From contig NZ_BLJQ01000002.1 of assembly GCF_014132155.1 (NCBI RefSeq), forward strand, positions 124,001 to 188,000: DNA of 64,000 nucleotides. Direction: 5' to 3'. The translations under genes were made by a program, and so were the position numbers. The DNA comes from Gluconobacter sp. Gdi. Lineage in GTDB: Bacteria > Pseudomonadota > Alphaproteobacteria > Acetobacterales > Acetobacteraceae. The notes below the pieces were generated by a model. The model was not told the DNA's origin. It ran no database searches and was given only the letters and a program-made list of their open reading frames with translations. Shown one piece after another: positions 28,304 through 37,607 of the stretch. Positions within the stretch are counted from its first letter, which is position 1. Each line of letters begins with the position of its first letter.

Positions 28304-28383
28304 GAGGGTCTCCTTGATGTTTCCTGAGGCAGGACAATGTCGCTGCCTCTAGCCTGAAAACCCCTTGTCTGACCAGATGTTCC

Positions 28384-29649
28384 TCAGGTTTCGGACTGAA
28401 GCTGGGCTGTTATTGCGCTGCTGAGAGACCGTCTGCGGGATCCGCCAAGGATGTGGCCGAGGGGGGCCAGAACCTCGATATGGTCACAGATGATCTTGAA
28501 AACGGCGAGCATCGGGACGGACAGGAAGGCGCCGGAAATGCCCCACATCCAGTCCCAGAACAGAAGAGACCCCATGACGAAAACCGGGTTCAGCGTGAAA
28601 CGCCGGGCCAGAAGCATAGGGGTGATGGTTTCTCCTTCCAGCACATGAATCAGCAGGTAGATGGAAGGGGGAACCAGTGCATAAAGCAGGGACGGGAAGG
28701 TAAAGAGCCCTACAACGAAATAAACCACCATTCCGGTCAGGGGGCCGATGATCGGGATGTAGTTGAGCAAAAAAGCCAGAACCCCCCAGAGCAGGGGATT
28801 GGGCATGCCCGTTGCCCAGCACTGGATCATGTTCGCAAGCCCCACCAACAGGTTCATCATCGTGATGGTTGCAAGGTAAAGCGAGACATTCCGTTCGATC
28901 TGGGTCGTAATCTGAACGAGCCGACGCTTCTTCCGGAATGTGGGCATGATTTCCACAATCCGGCGTAGCAGTGTGTCCCCTTCCGTCATGAGGAAGAAGA
29001 GCATCAGCAGCATGGAAAAGAAGCCGCCTGCAATTTCCCTGGTGCCCGCGAGAACCGACGTTCCAAGGCGGCTGAGGGCATTCTCTCCACCAATCGGAGC
29101 CGCTACGGCATGAGAACCAGAGGGTCTGTAGCCGCCGAACATCCCGGAAAGCCGCATGTAATCCCGCTGCATGACTTCAATCGGCCCTCGCATGACGGCC
29201 AGTTTGCTCTGAAGAGCAGGGAGGGTCTGTGGTGCGCGGGAAATCCATCCCGCCGCGGGGACGGAAATCGTGGTCGCAATCCCTCCAACCACGCCAAACA
29301 TGGCAACGATCAACAGAAGGGCAGCCAGATGTTTGGGAAGATGAAGCCTCTGCCGAAGGAAGCGCATAGGGGCGATCATCATCAGATTGACGACTAGTGC
29401 GAACACGAACGGCAGAAGAATGGGGGCTGTGAAGTATAGAGAGTAGAATACGGCCAGAATCGTCAGAATCAGAACGCAGATGTCCCGGACGTTCAGGTGC
29501 TGACGTAATATGTTACGGTCGAGCGTCGGATCTGGCAGCTCATCGTTATCCCGCGGAGGGGGCCAACTTGGGCCGGATGCATCCTCTTCCGGCGGAAGAG
29601 AGCCTTTCTGGCTGGAAACTGCGGAAGGCTCTGTCGGACGGCCGGACAT
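28384..29649 (-). CDS. AI-2E / PerM family membrane transporter
   Basis: 421 residues with about seven to eight hydrophobic segments. An N-terminal hydrophilic leader of about 60 residues precedes them (Pro/Asp-rich). The family-typical features are the central soluble region after the first membrane hairpin, the LLMLFFLMTEGD segment, LNYIPIIGPLTGMVVYF and the C-terminal FWDWMWGISGAFLSVPMLAV. PerM-like proteins have been proposed as autoinducer-2 exporters or Na+/H+ antiporters; which applies cannot be told from sequence. It diverges from pqqA. Confidence 0.88.
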   Translation of the reverse strand: MSGRPTEPSAVSSQKGSLPPEEDASGPSWPPPRDNDELPDPTLDRNILRQHLNVRDICVLILTILAVFYSLYFTAPILLPFVFALVVNLMMIAPMRFLRQRLHLPKHLAALLLIVAMFGVVGGIATTISVPAAGWISRAPQTLPALQSKLAVMRGPIEVMQRDYMRLSGMFGGYRPSGSHAVAAPIGGENALSRLGTSVLAGTREIAGGFFSMLLMLFFLMTEGDTLLRRIVEIMPTFRKKRRLVQITTQIERNVSLYLATITMMNLLVGLANMIQCWATGMPNPLLWGVLAFLLNYIPIIGPLTGMVVYFVVGLFTFPSLLYALVPPSIYLLIHVLEGETITPMLLARRFTLNPVFVMGSLLFWDWMWGISGAFLSVPMLAVFKIICDHIEVLAPLGHILGGSRRRSLSSAITAQLQSET

Positions 29650-29734
29650 GTTTGATGCCTGAAGCGGAGAAGGGTGACGTCAGGGTAAAAGCCCTGACAG
29701 AGGACACAGTTGCGTGTTCTGCCCAAAAACCCTC

Positions 29735-29766
29735 TTGAACTCCAGTGGGAAGAGGTAACTAAATAA
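29735..29766 (+). promoter_or_regulatory. Putative pqqA promoter
   Basis: TTGAAC (29735-29740) is followed by an AT-rich taactaaataat block holding possible -10 hexamers at 15 to 19 bases spacing. It ends about 60 bases before the pqqA ATG, in the only AT-rich patch of the 170-base gap. The exact -10 cannot be fixed by eye. Confidence 0.35.
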
Positions 29767-29823
29767 TGATCAGAGCTGGTGGGGGTCTGCCCTGCTGGCG
29801 AACCTGGAGCTAGGAGAACAGCC

Positions 29824-29904
29824 ATGGCTTGGAACACGCCGAAAGTTACCGAAATTCCGCTAGGCGCAGAAATCAACTCGTACGTCTGCGGCGAGAAGAA
29901 GTAA
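29824..29904 (+). CDS. pqqA: PqqA, PQQ precursor peptide
   Basis: 26-residue ribosomal peptide whose Glu and Tyr side chains become pyrroloquinoline quinone. The conserved EINSY motif places E16 and Y20 three residues apart, exactly as the cross-linking reaction requires. The ATG has GGAG 7 bases upstream. The sequence matches the form known from Gluconobacter, which supports the organism call. It is followed by a strong hairpin that probably limits read-through into pqqB. Confidence 0.97.
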   Translation: MAWNTPKVTEIPLGAEINSYVCGEKK

Positions 29905-29924
29905 TTATCTTTTTCCTTTCGGGG

Positions 29925-29960
29925 AAAATGGCGGCCGCCTCCCACAGGGGCGGCCGTTTT
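29925..29960 (+). terminator. Hairpin between pqqA and pqqB (partial terminator)
   Basis: An 8-bp GC-only stem (cggccgcc) closed by a short loop, extended by four A-T pairs across a 3-base bulge, ending in TTTT. It is positioned to end most pqqA transcripts while allowing some read-through, which would give more precursor peptide than enzyme. Confidence 0.7.
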
Positions 29961-29992
29961 CTGTTCATGCTTCCCAGACGGTTTTCTGAAAA

Positions 29993-30907
29993 ATGATTGA
30001 TGTCATCGTGCTCGGCTCCGCGGCCGGCGGTGGTTTCCCCCAATGGAACTCCGCAGCGCCGGGTTGTGTAGCCGCCCGCACGCGACAGGGCGCACGCCCT
30101 CGCACTCAGGCCTCCATTGCCGTGAGTGCTGATGGAGAGCACTGGTTTGTTCTCAACGCCTCCCCTGATCTCCGGCAGCAGATTATCGAGACTCCGGCCC
30201 TTCACCATCAGGGCAGTCTGCGCGGGACCCCGATCCAGAGCGTCATTCTCACCTGTGGTGAAATTGACGCCATTACGGGTCTGCTGACCCTGCGGGAACG
30301 TGAGCCTTTCACGCTCATGGGGAGTGACTCCACACTGGAGCAACTGGCGGCCAATCCGATCTTCGGTGCGCTCGATCCTGCAATTGTCCCGCGCGTTCCT
30401 CTGACGCTTGATGCGCCTACCGCTTTAAAGCTGAAGGATGGCAGCCTGTCAGGTCTGACGCTCACAGCCTTTGCTGTGCCGGGGAAAGCTCCGCTTTATG
30501 CAGAAGCCGAAGGTTCCCGACCTGATGAGACACTGGGTGTGTCCATCACGGATGGAAAGCAAACGGTTCTGTTCATCCCCGGCTGCGCTCACATCACACC
30601 AGAAATCATCGAACGTGCCGCTCAAGCGGATCTGCTGTTTTTTGACGGCACCCTATGGCGCGATGATGAAATGATCCGCGCAGGGCTGAGTCCCAAGACA
30701 GGTCAGCGTATGGGGCACGTTTCTGTCCGGGATAGTGGTGGCCCGGTGAAGTGCTTCGCGTCCTGCTCAAAACCGCGTAAAGTCTTGATTCACATCAACA
30801 ACTCGAACCCGGTTCTGATGGAAGACAGTCCGGAACGCAAAGACGTCGAGAACGCGGGGTGGACCGTGTCCGAAGACGGCATGACTTTCAGACTGGAAAC
30901 ACCATGA
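29993..30907 (+). CDS. pqqB: PqqB, coenzyme PQQ synthesis protein B
   Basis: 304-residue metallo-beta-lactamase-fold protein that acts on the cross-linked Glu-Tyr intermediate late in PQQ synthesis (a hydroxylase in current models). It opens with the family hallmark VIVLGSAAGGGFPQWNS. A Cys-rich loop (APGCVAARTRQGARP) and a C-terminal histidine-containing IHINNSNPVL follow. Cytosolic. Its stop overlaps the pqqC start (ATGA), so translation is coupled. The pqqA-B hairpin precedes it. Confidence 0.95.
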   Translation: MIDVIVLGSAAGGGFPQWNSAAPGCVAARTRQGARPRTQASIAVSADGEHWFVLNASPDLRQQIIETPALHHQGSLRGTPIQSVILTCGEIDAITGLLTLREREPFTLMGSDSTLEQLAANPIFGALDPAIVPRVPLTLDAPTALKLKDGSLSGLTLTAFAVPGKAPLYAEAEGSRPDETLGVSITDGKQTVLFIPGCAHITPEIIERAAQADLLFFDGTLWRDDEMIRAGLSPKTGQRMGHVSVRDSGGPVKCFASCSKPRKVLIHINNSNPVLMEDSPERKDVENAGWTVSEDGMTFRLETP

Positions 30908-31623
30908 CACTCCTGACCCCTGATCAGCTCGAAGCTCGTCTCCGCCAGATTGGTGCTGAGCGCTATCACAACCGTCATCCGTTCCACCGCAAGCTGCATG
31001 ACGGGCTTCTGACGAAGCAGCAGGTGCAGGCCTGGGCCCTGAACCGCTACTATTATCAGGCGAAGATCCCGGCCAAGGACGCCACGCTCCTTGCTCGCCT
31101 CCCGACCGCCGAGCTGCGCCGCGAATGGCGTCGCCGCATCGAGGATCATGACGGTACAGAGCCGGGAACAGGTGGTGTCGCCCGGTGGCTCGTACTCACG
31201 GATGGTCTGGGTCTTGATCGGGACTATGTGGAGAGCACGGACGGCCTGTTGCCCGCGACGCGCTTTGCTGTGGATGCGTATGTGAATTTCGTGCGTGATC
31301 AGTCCATTCTGGCCGCTATCGCATCCTCCCTGACCGAGCTGTTCTCCCCCACGATCATCAGCGAACGTGTCTCGGGGATGCTGCGGCACTACGACTTCAT
31401 TTCTGAAGAAACGCTGGCCTATTTCACCCCACGCCTTACGCAGGCTCCTCGGGATTCCGATTTCGCGCTGGCCTACGTGCGGGAGAATGCTCGAACGCCA
31501 GAACAGCAGCGCGAAGTTTTGGGTGCTCTGGAGTTCAAGTGCTCCGTTCTGTGGTCCATGCTGGATGCGCTGGATTACGCGTATGTGGAAGGGCACATCC
31601 CGCCGGGCGCTTTCGTCCCATGA
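30904..31623 (+). CDS. pqqC: PqqC, pyrroloquinoline-quinone synthase
   Basis: 239-residue all-helical oxidase that performs the final ring closure and eight-electron oxidation to PQQ using molecular oxygen, without a metal or cofactor. The YHNRHPFHRKLHDG motif supplies active-site His residues, and QAWALNRYYYQAKIPAKDA is the helix typical of PqqC. The ATG at 30904 starts inside the pqqB stop (ATGA), and its own stop overlaps pqqD. Length is normal. Confidence 0.96.
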   Translation: MTLLTPDQLEARLRQIGAERYHNRHPFHRKLHDGLLTKQQVQAWALNRYYYQAKIPAKDATLLARLPTAELRREWRRRIEDHDGTEPGTGGVARWLVLTDGLGLDRDYVESTDGLLPATRFAVDAYVNFVRDQSILAAIASSLTELFSPTIISERVSGMLRHYDFISEETLAYFTPRLTQAPRDSDFALAYVRENARTPEQQREVLGALEFKCSVLWSMLDALDYAYVEGHIPPGAFVP

Positions 31624-31895
31624 GCGTGACGGAAGAGACCGTCCTGTCCTTTGCGCGTGGTCATCGGTTGCAACATGACCGTGTTCGGGATGTCTGGCTT
31701 GTTCAGGCTCCCGAAAAGGCTTTCATTATCGAAGGCGCCGCCCCACATATCCTGGGTCTTGTGGACGGGGAGCTGCCTGTTGGCTCTATTATAGAGAAGC
31801 TGACGGAACAGTTCTCCGCCCCGCGCGAAGTCATCTCCACAGATGTTCTCGCGCTTCTTTCTGATCTGACGGAAAAGGGCGTTCTGCGCGCATGA
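31620..31895 (+). CDS. pqqD: PqqD, PqqA peptide chaperone
   Basis: 91-residue RiPP recognition element (RRE) protein. It binds the PqqA leader and delivers it to the radical SAM enzyme PqqE. The winged fold is recognisable from [33 protein letters not shown] and the end helix [14 protein letters not shown]. The start is the ATG of the ATGA overlapping the pqqC stop; the longer upstream frame is not used. The stop overlaps the pqqE start in the same way. Confidence 0.94.
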   Translation: MSVTEETVLSFARGHRLQHDRVRDVWLVQAPEKAFIIEGAAPHILGLVDGELPVGSIIEKLTEQFSAPREVISTDVLALLSDLTEKGVLRA

Positions 31896-32959
31896 CCTTG
31901 CCCCAGCCACCGATGAGCCTTCTGGCTGAACTGACCCATCGTTGTCCGCTTGCCTGCCCATACTGCTCCAATCCGTTGGATCTGGAACGCAAGGCGGCAG
32001 AGCTGGATACGGCTGGATGGAGGCGGGTGCTTGAACAGGCGGCGGAGATGGGCGTCCTGCAGGTTCACTTCTCGGGCGGTGAGCCTATGGCCCGGCCAGA
32101 TCTGGTCGAATTGGTGACGCTGGCACGAAAGCTGAATCTTTATACAAACCTTATCACCTCCGGCGTCCTGCTGGATGAAGCCAAACTTGATGCGCTGGAT
32201 AAGGCCGGGCTGGATCATATCCAGCTTTCTTTCCAAGATGTGACGGAAGAGGGCGCCGAACGCATTGGCGGCCTGAAAGGCGCGCAGCCTCGCAAGCTTA
32301 AAGCCGCCCGGTTGATTCAGGCGTCCGGGATTCCCATGACGTTGAACTTTGTTGTTCACCGGGAAAATGTCGCGCGCATTCCACAAATGTTTGAGCTGGC
32401 ACGTCAGCTTGGGGCTGGCCGCGTCGAAATTGCTCATACCCAGTATTATGGCTGGGGCCTCAAAAACCGCGATGCGCTGCTTCCCAGCAGAGAACAGCTC
32501 GAAGAGTCCACGCGTGCTGTAGAAGCCGAGCGTGAGAAGGGAGGTCTTGCCATTGATTACGTCACGCCAGATTATCATGCAGACCGTCCCAAGCCCTGTA
32601 TGGGCGGCTGGGGGCAGCGGTTCGTGAACATCTCCCCGTCTGGTCGTGTTCTTCCCTGTCATGCTGCGGAAATCATTCCGAATGTGACCTTCCCGAACGT
32701 CCGGGATGAATCGCTTGCCGATATCTGGAATAATTCCCACCTGTTCAACATGTTCCGCGGAACGGAGTGGATGCCGGAAGCCTGCAGGGCCTGTGACCGC
32801 AAGGAGATCGACTGGGGAGGCTGTCGTTGTCAGGCGCTGGCTCTGACAGGGAATGCCGCCAACATGGACCCGGTTTGCAGCCGCTCACCATTTCATGACA
32901 TCGTCGAGAAGGCGGTGGAGCAGGCAGAAACGCCTGAACTGGTTTACCGTCGCTTCTGA
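31892..32959 (+). CDS. pqqE: PqqE, radical SAM peptide cyclase
   Basis: 355-residue radical SAM enzyme that joins E16 and Y20 of PqqA by a C-C bond. The SAM-binding [4Fe-4S] motif is CPLACPYC (C18, C22, C25). A C-terminal SPASM domain carries further Cys for auxiliary clusters ([31 protein letters not shown]). Coupled to pqqD by ATGA. It is 20 bases upstream of an aminotransferase in the same orientation. No pqqF-like protease gene is in the operon. Confidence 0.95.
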   Translation: MTLPQPPMSLLAELTHRCPLACPYCSNPLDLERKAAELDTAGWRRVLEQAAEMGVLQVHFSGGEPMARPDLVELVTLARKLNLYTNLITSGVLLDEAKLDALDKAGLDHIQLSFQDVTEEGAERIGGLKGAQPRKLKAARLIQASGIPMTLNFVVHRENVARIPQMFELARQLGAGRVEIAHTQYYGWGLKNRDALLPSREQLEESTRAVEAEREKGGLAIDYVTPDYHADRPKPCMGGWGQRFVNISPSGRVLPCHAAEIIPNVTFPNVRDESLADIWNNSHLFNMFRGTEWMPEACRACDRKEIDWGGCRCQALALTGNAANMDPVCSRSPFHDIVEKAVEQAETPELVYRRF

Positions 32960-32979
32960 AGTTTTGTACCGAGTTTCCC

Positions 32980-34140
32980 ATGCCCGTTCCGGACATTGAC
33001 CAGTTTCACGCTATCTCCATTAGTGCGCTTGCTCACAAGCTTGCGGCGGAGGGGCGCAGCATCATTCATATGGAGTTTGGTCAGCCCTCCACTGGTGCGC
33101 CGAAGGAAGCCATTGAACGGGCACAGCATATTCTGGCGACAGATCCCATGGGATATTGGGAAAGCCAGCCCCTCAAGGAGCGTATTGCCCGGCATTACCA
33201 GGAGACCTACGGCGTCGCCGTTCAGCCAGAGCAGGTAATCCTGACCTGCGGCGCCTCTCCGGCGCTTGTCTTGGCTTTGACGAGTTGTTTTGTGCCTAGG
33301 CAGCGTATTGCGCTCGCACGACCGGGTTATGTTGCTTACCGGAATACGCTCCGCACACTTCATATGGTGCCGGTGGAAATTCCTTGCGGAGAAGCTGAAC
33401 GCTTCCAGTTGACGGCCAAAGCCGTGGCCGAGCTGGAACCTGCACCAGACGGTCTTATTATTGCCAGCCCTGCCAATCCAACGGGGACAATTCTGCCAAA
33501 CAGTGAATTGCAGGCTATCATTGATGTCTGCAAGGCCCGTGGAATCCGGATTGTATCAGACGAGATTTATCATGGTCTGAGCTACGGGGAGCCCGCCCAT
33601 AGTGTTCTGGAACATGACTCAGACGCGCTTGTGATCAACAGCTTTTCAAAATACTTCAGTATGGCTCCGTGGCGGCTGGGATGGCTGATTGTGCCATCGG
33701 ACAAGATAGATGCTGCCCGGGCGCGCATGGGAAATCTTTTCCTCACACCATCGGCGCTGAGTCAACATGCAGGACTGGTCGCTTTTGACTGTCGGCAAGA
33801 GCTCGATGGCCATATTGAGACCTATCGTCGAAACCGCGATCTGCTTCTTGAAGCTCTGCCCTCGCTTGGCCTGACGCATATCGCACCACCGGATGGTGCA
33901 TTCTATATTTACGCGGATATTGGACATCTCACAGAGGATAGTCTGTCGTTCTGTCGTAAGCTTCTTCTGGAAACGGGGGTCACGACGGCGCCTGGTGTAG
34001 ACTTCGACCCAGTCAATGGTAATCGCTTCATGCGGTTCAGTTTTGCCGTTTCCACTGATCGGATTGAAGAGGCTGTGCGTCGCATGACGCCTTGGTTTCG
34101 GCAGCAGGCCAACGAGAGGGCTTTAAGCCAAGACGACTGA
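32980..34140 (+). CDS. Class I/II PLP-dependent aminotransferase
   Basis: 386 residues, fold type I. The Schiff-base lysine lies in NSFSKYFSM, the substrate/cofactor motif is ASPANPTGTI, and VSDEIYHGLSYG holds the pyridine-nitrogen Asp. The C-terminal Arg (NRFMRFSF) should hold the substrate carboxylate. The sequence looks like the aromatic/aspartate aminotransferase branch; the substrate is not decidable. It follows pqqE by 20 bases and ends at a bidirectional terminator, so it is probably part of the pqq transcript even though PQQ synthesis needs no transamination. Only a weak GAG precedes the ATG. Confidence 0.88.
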   Translation: MPVPDIDQFHAISISALAHKLAAEGRSIIHMEFGQPSTGAPKEAIERAQHILATDPMGYWESQPLKERIARHYQETYGVAVQPEQVILTCGASPALVLALTSCFVPRQRIALARPGYVAYRNTLRTLHMVPVEIPCGEAERFQLTAKAVAELEPAPDGLIIASPANPTGTILPNSELQAIIDVCKARGIRIVSDEIYHGLSYGEPAHSVLEHDSDALVINSFSKYFSMAPWRLGWLIVPSDKIDAARARMGNLFLTPSALSQHAGLVAFDCRQELDGHIETYRRNRDLLLEALPSLGLTHIAPPDGAFYIYADIGHLTEDSLSFCRKLLLETGVTTAPGVDFDPVNGNRFMRFSFAVSTDRIEEAVRRMTPWFRQQANERALSQDD

Positions 34141-34155
34141 GACCGTCTTGGCTTA
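34124..34155. terminator. Bidirectional terminator between the aminotransferase and ribH
   Basis: Perfect 12-bp stem (taagccaagacg and its complement) with an 8-base loop. The left arm includes the last codons and stop region of the aminotransferase. A TTCG-rich tail on one side and CTTTAAG on the other suit converging genes. Confidence 0.8.
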
Positions 34156-34161
34156 TTCGAG

Positions 34162-34638
34162 TTAGGCTACCGGCACGTTCCGAAGGAAAGCTACGCTTTC
34201 CACGCAGGCCGCGGCAGCTTCACGGCCTTTGTTCTCAGCGTCTTCGCGTGAACGGGCAACAGCCTGTGCTTCGGTGTAAGTTGTCAGGATACCGAACGCG
34301 ACTGGTACTTCCGTTGCGAGCTGAGCCTGCATGATACCGATGGTTGCACCCAAGGAGATAAACTCAAAGTGCGCGGTGTCTCCCTTGATGACGCAGCCGA
34401 GGCAGATCACGCCTTCATATTTGCCCGATTTAGCCAGTCGCTGAGCAAGAAGCGGCAGCTCAAACGCCCCCGGAGCATCATAGACGTCCACATCCGTGAT
34501 GCCGCGCTCTTCCATCCATTCGAGCGCCCCATTCTTCAGGCCACCTGTAATGCCAGTGTTAAAACGGCTGACGATGATCGCCATTTTGGGGGCTGGAGAA
34601 AGGCGCAGGTCAGGGGCGACGGGGATATGCTTGCTCAT
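34162..34638 (-). CDS. ribH: 6,7-dimethyl-8-ribityllumazine synthase
   Basis: 158 residues; condenses 5-amino-6-ribitylaminouracil with dihydroxybutanone phosphate to lumazine. Motifs: IVSRFNTGITGGLKNGA, DAPGAFELPLLAQRL, and VICLGCVIKGDTAHFEFI, where the His acts in proton transfer. It ends with ENKGREAAAACVE. It is the last gene of the rib operon, and its start overlaps the ribBA stop by four bases. Confidence 0.96.
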   Translation of the reverse strand: MSKHIPVAPDLRLSPAPKMAIIVSRFNTGITGGLKNGALEWMEERGITDVDVYDAPGAFELPLLAQRLAKSGKYEGVICLGCVIKGDTAHFEFISLGATIGIMQAQLATEVPVAFGILTTYTEAQAVARSREDAENKGREAAAACVESVAFLRNVPVA

Positions 34639-35888
34639 GCGGGCTGTTCCTGAAGGAAATGGCCCATCCGCGTCCGCTTGGTGGCGAGATAGGCCCGGTT
34701 AAAAGGGTTGGCTTCAATTTCCAGTCGCTCGCGGGACTGCACATCAAAACCGAAGCGAACAAGATTGGATTCCTTGTCCGGATTGTTCGTCAGAAGGCGA
34801 AGGGACGTGACGCCCAGATGCCGGAGCAGGTCAGCGGCTGCATCCCATTCACGGGCATCCGCGGGCAGGCCCAGAGCCTCGTTTGCCTCCACTGTGTCCA
34901 TGCCACCATCCTGAAGCTCATAGGCCCGGATCTTGTTGGCAAGGCCAATGCCCCGGCCCTCATGACCGCGCATATAAATCAGCACGCCACATTCAGACGC
35001 CGAGATCCGCTCAAGAGCCTCCCGAAGCTGAGCGCCGCAATCGCACCGCAAAGACCCCAATGCGTCACCCGTGACACATTCTGAGTGCAGTCGAACCAGC
35101 GGGGTTCCCTGAGACGGATCTCCCTTCACGAGGGCCACGTGTTCGACACCGTCTACGGCCCGGAAGGCATGAATCTTCAGATCATGGCCACCGAAAATGC
35201 TGGGAAGAGCAGACACAGCCACCATTTCACCGGCAGCAGGGACTGGTGTGCTGATCAGTTGAGCATCATCCACGGAGCCACGCCCGTGCTCGCGGCACCA
35301 CTCCTGCAAGTCCGCAATACTGACGACTGGCATTCCATGCTTTGCGGCGAAGCGGCGTAATTCGGGCAGGCGCATCATGCTCCCGTCGTCCGCCATGATT
35401 TCGCAGATCACACCAGCAGGCTCGAGGCCAGCGAGGCGCGCAATATCGATCGACCCTTCGGTGTGGCCGTTACGGGCGATTACACCCTCTGGGTGCGCGC
35501 GCAGAGGAAAGATGTGGCCCGGCGAAATGACATCGGCTGCTGTTGCGTCAGGGCTGGCAGCAACAACGATTGTCCGGGCACGGTCTGCGGCCGAAATGCC
35601 AGTGGTTACGCCTGTGGCCGCCTCAATGGAGACCGTGAAGGCCGTGCCGCGCGGGTCACGGTTGCGGCTAACCATGGGGGGTAGACCAAGACGGTCCACC
35701 TGCTCAGCTTCCAAAGGAAGGCAGACCAGACCCCGCGCTTCACGCACCATGAAATTGATGGCTTCCGGAGTAGCGAACTGTGCCGCCATGACCAGATCGC
35801 CTTCATTTTCACGGTTCTCGTCATCAACCATGACGACCATGCCACCTGCGCGAATGGCTTCGATGGCAGCTTTCAGGGATGGCTTCAT
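34635..35888 (-). CDS. ribBA: Bifunctional DHBP synthase / GTP cyclohydrolase II
   Basis: 417 residues. The N-terminal half is dihydroxybutanone-4-phosphate synthase: VDDENRENEGDLVMAA, then RNGHTEGSIDIA, with acid-catalytic residues in place. The C-terminal half is GTP cyclohydrolase II: ECVTGDALGSLRCDCGAQL supplies the zinc Cys residues, and MRGHEGRGIGLANKI supplies the catalytic loop. Both active sites look complete, so both activities are expected. It overlaps ribE at its start (35885-35888) and ribH at its stop, four bases each. Confidence 0.96.
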   Translation of the reverse strand: MKPSLKAAIEAIRAGGMVVMVDDENRENEGDLVMAAQFATPEAINFMVREARGLVCLPLEAEQVDRLGLPPMVSRNRDPRGTAFTVSIEAATGVTTGISAADRARTIVVAASPDATAADVISPGHIFPLRAHPEGVIARNGHTEGSIDIARLAGLEPAGVICEIMADDGSMMRLPELRRFAAKHGMPVVSIADLQEWCREHGRGSVDDAQLISTPVPAAGEMVAVSALPSIFGGHDLKIHAFRAVDGVEHVALVKGDPSQGTPLVRLHSECVTGDALGSLRCDCGAQLREALERISASECGVLIYMRGHEGRGIGLANKIRAYELQDGGMDTVEANEALGLPADAREWDAAADLLRHLGVTSLRLLTNNPDKESNLVRFGFDVQSRERLEIEANPFNRAYLATKRTRMGHFLQEQPA

Positions 35889-36523
35889 GACGCAACCTTT
35901 CCAAGTGTAGGCGAGAAGCGCAGCAGGTTTTCGACGTACTTGGAGAGTACATCGACCTCCACGTTCATGCGTGTTCCGACTGTGAGGGACGAGAGGTTGG
36001 TATGGTCCCAGGTATGTGGGATGATTGTCAGACCAACCTCAAATCCGGACTGGTTTCCCCGAACAACATCATCATGCAGTTCGTTAACCGTCAGGCTGAT
36101 CCCATCGAACGTGATGGAGCCTTTTTCCACGACATACTGGCGCAGGGCCTGTGGGACGAAAATGCGGAGGGCGTAAGAATCTCCGGATTTTTCGACACTG
36201 GCAAACGTCGCAACATTATCGACATGTCCCTGCACGATATGCCCGGACAATCGGGTATTGGCTGCGACCGCACGTTCCAGATTAACGCGGGAACCGGCTT
36301 TGAGCTGCTCGAGAGGCGTCCGGGAGAGAGTTTCGCCGCTCAGATGAAATGTTGCCACCCCAGCCGCATCGAACGTTTCAACCGTCAGACAGACGCCATT
36401 CACTGCGACGCTTTCGCCTAGCTCAAGATCAGGAAAGCCTGTCTCGACAGTCAGGTCCATGGCCTTGTCACGGAGGGAGACGGCTTTGACAGTACCCAGA
36501 CGCTCTATGATTCCAGAGAACAT
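35885..36523 (-). CDS. ribE: Riboflavin synthase, alpha chain
   Basis: 212 residues; dismutates two lumazines to riboflavin. Two tandem lumazine-binding barrels are visible, each opening with a MFSGIIE/VQGHVD-type signature: MFSGIIERLGTVKAV and LGESVAVNGVCLTVE first, then HIVQGHVDNVATF and GSITFDGISLTVNE second. Length is normal. The start lies inside the end of ribD (19-base overlap) and the stop overlaps ribBA, so the operon is tightly coupled. Confidence 0.95.
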   Translation of the reverse strand: MFSGIIERLGTVKAVSLRDKAMDLTVETGFPDLELGESVAVNGVCLTVETFDAAGVATFHLSGETLSRTPLEQLKAGSRVNLERAVAANTRLSGHIVQGHVDNVATFASVEKSGDSYALRIFVPQALRQYVVEKGSITFDGISLTVNELHDDVVRGNQSGFEVGLTIIPHTWDHTNLSSLTVGTRMNVEVDVLSKYVENLLRFSPTLGKVAS

Positions 36524-37476
36524 GCGCTTTCCCTCAGCAGTCGTAGCGGGCTCTCGTCCCGCGATTGAAGTTCGATGTGATCAGTGTCGCCGTCTTTGCG
36601 GATGGTCAGCCAGTCGTCCCATAGACCAGCGTCGGACACTGTTTTCAGAAGGGATGGACCGGCTTCCACCATGGCCCAGTTCACGCCGCGCTCGGCCAGC
36701 ATGGCAGGGACGGAGAGAAGGTCAGGAGTGACCAGAACCGTGAACCCGGCCTGTTCCATCCCGTTTTTCCAGTCTGCGGGCAGGCGCCCTTTCCGGTCAC
36801 ACACCACAAGAAGGCGTGGGCCTCGATCCGCGTGATCCGCTACCCGACGCACTGTAAAGCGCGGCTTGTCAGCCAGAACCGTACCAATGCCCGTGATGAT
36901 GGCATCGGTAGCGCGGCGAAGACGATGAGCCAGCGTCAGTGAGGCTTCGGACGTGAACGTCGTCTGTCCCATCGGCGGAATCATCGTACCATTTGAATCC
37001 AGAGCCTGCTTGACGCTGATCCACGGACGATGACGAACGACGCGGCTCAGGAAAGGCGCCAGAAGGGCACGGCAATCGCGCTCAAGATCAGCCATTTCCG
37101 GGACATCCGAAAGGAATGTCACGCTGCGCCCGTTTGGCATCTCCCGCAGCCGCTCTGCGCCGCCCGCAGCCTGCGGATTAGGATCAGCAACGCCGATCCA
37201 GACATGCTCGACGGGACTATTGCGGAGCGCTTCACTGCAGGGAGGTGTACGCCCCGTGTGATTGCAGGGCTCAAGCGTCACAATCGCGGTGCGCACATCG
37301 CCCAGAACGCCGGCATCGCGAGCCTGTGCAAGAGCCATTGCTTCTGCATGAGGCTGCCCGACCCTCGGATGAACGCCGATGGTGAGAACACGACCTTCTG
37401 CATCGAGCAGTGCGCATCCGACAGACGGATTGGGAGATGTTGCTCCCAATGTGTCGGCCGCACGGTCAATAGCCAT
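36505..37476 (-). CDS. ribD: Bifunctional diaminohydroxyphosphoribosylaminopyrimidine deaminase / reductase
   Basis: Two-domain enzyme for the second and third steps of riboflavin synthesis. The zinc deaminase motifs are HAEAMALAQ and LEPCNHTGRTPPC; the reductase part follows (WISVKQALDSNGTM, DAIITGIGTVLADKP). The ATG at 37476 has AGGA 6 bases upstream and starts five residues inside the usual first helix. GTG 37629 and TTG 37656 are in frame upstream, the first with GGGAGG only 3 bases away. If GTG 37629 is used the protein is 374 residues, nearer the usual 360-370. It is the first gene after the FMN riboswitch. Confidence 0.9.
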   Translation of the reverse strand: MAIDRAADTLGATSPNPSVGCALLDAEGRVLTIGVHPRVGQPHAEAMALAQARDAGVLGDVRTAIVTLEPCNHTGRTPPCSEALRNSPVEHVWIGVADPNPQAAGGAERLREMPNGRSVTFLSDVPEMADLERDCRALLAPFLSRVVRHRPWISVKQALDSNGTMIPPMGQTTFTSEASLTLAHRLRRATDAIITGIGTVLADKPRFTVRRVADHADRGPRLLVVCDRKGRLPADWKNGMEQAGFTVLVTPDLLSVPAMLAERGVNWAMVEAGPSLLKTVSDAGLWDDWLTIRKDGDTDHIELQSRDESPLRLLRESACSLES

Positions 37477-37607
37477 CCGAAATCCTGCTCGGATCTGGCT
37501 GGCACTGACGGCACTGGAAAAGGCGGTTTGTTTCAACAAGGCTGCGGTCACGGTCCCATTATTCGGGACGTTCGCAGGGCGCACGCCACCCTTAACCGAT
37601 GTTCGCA

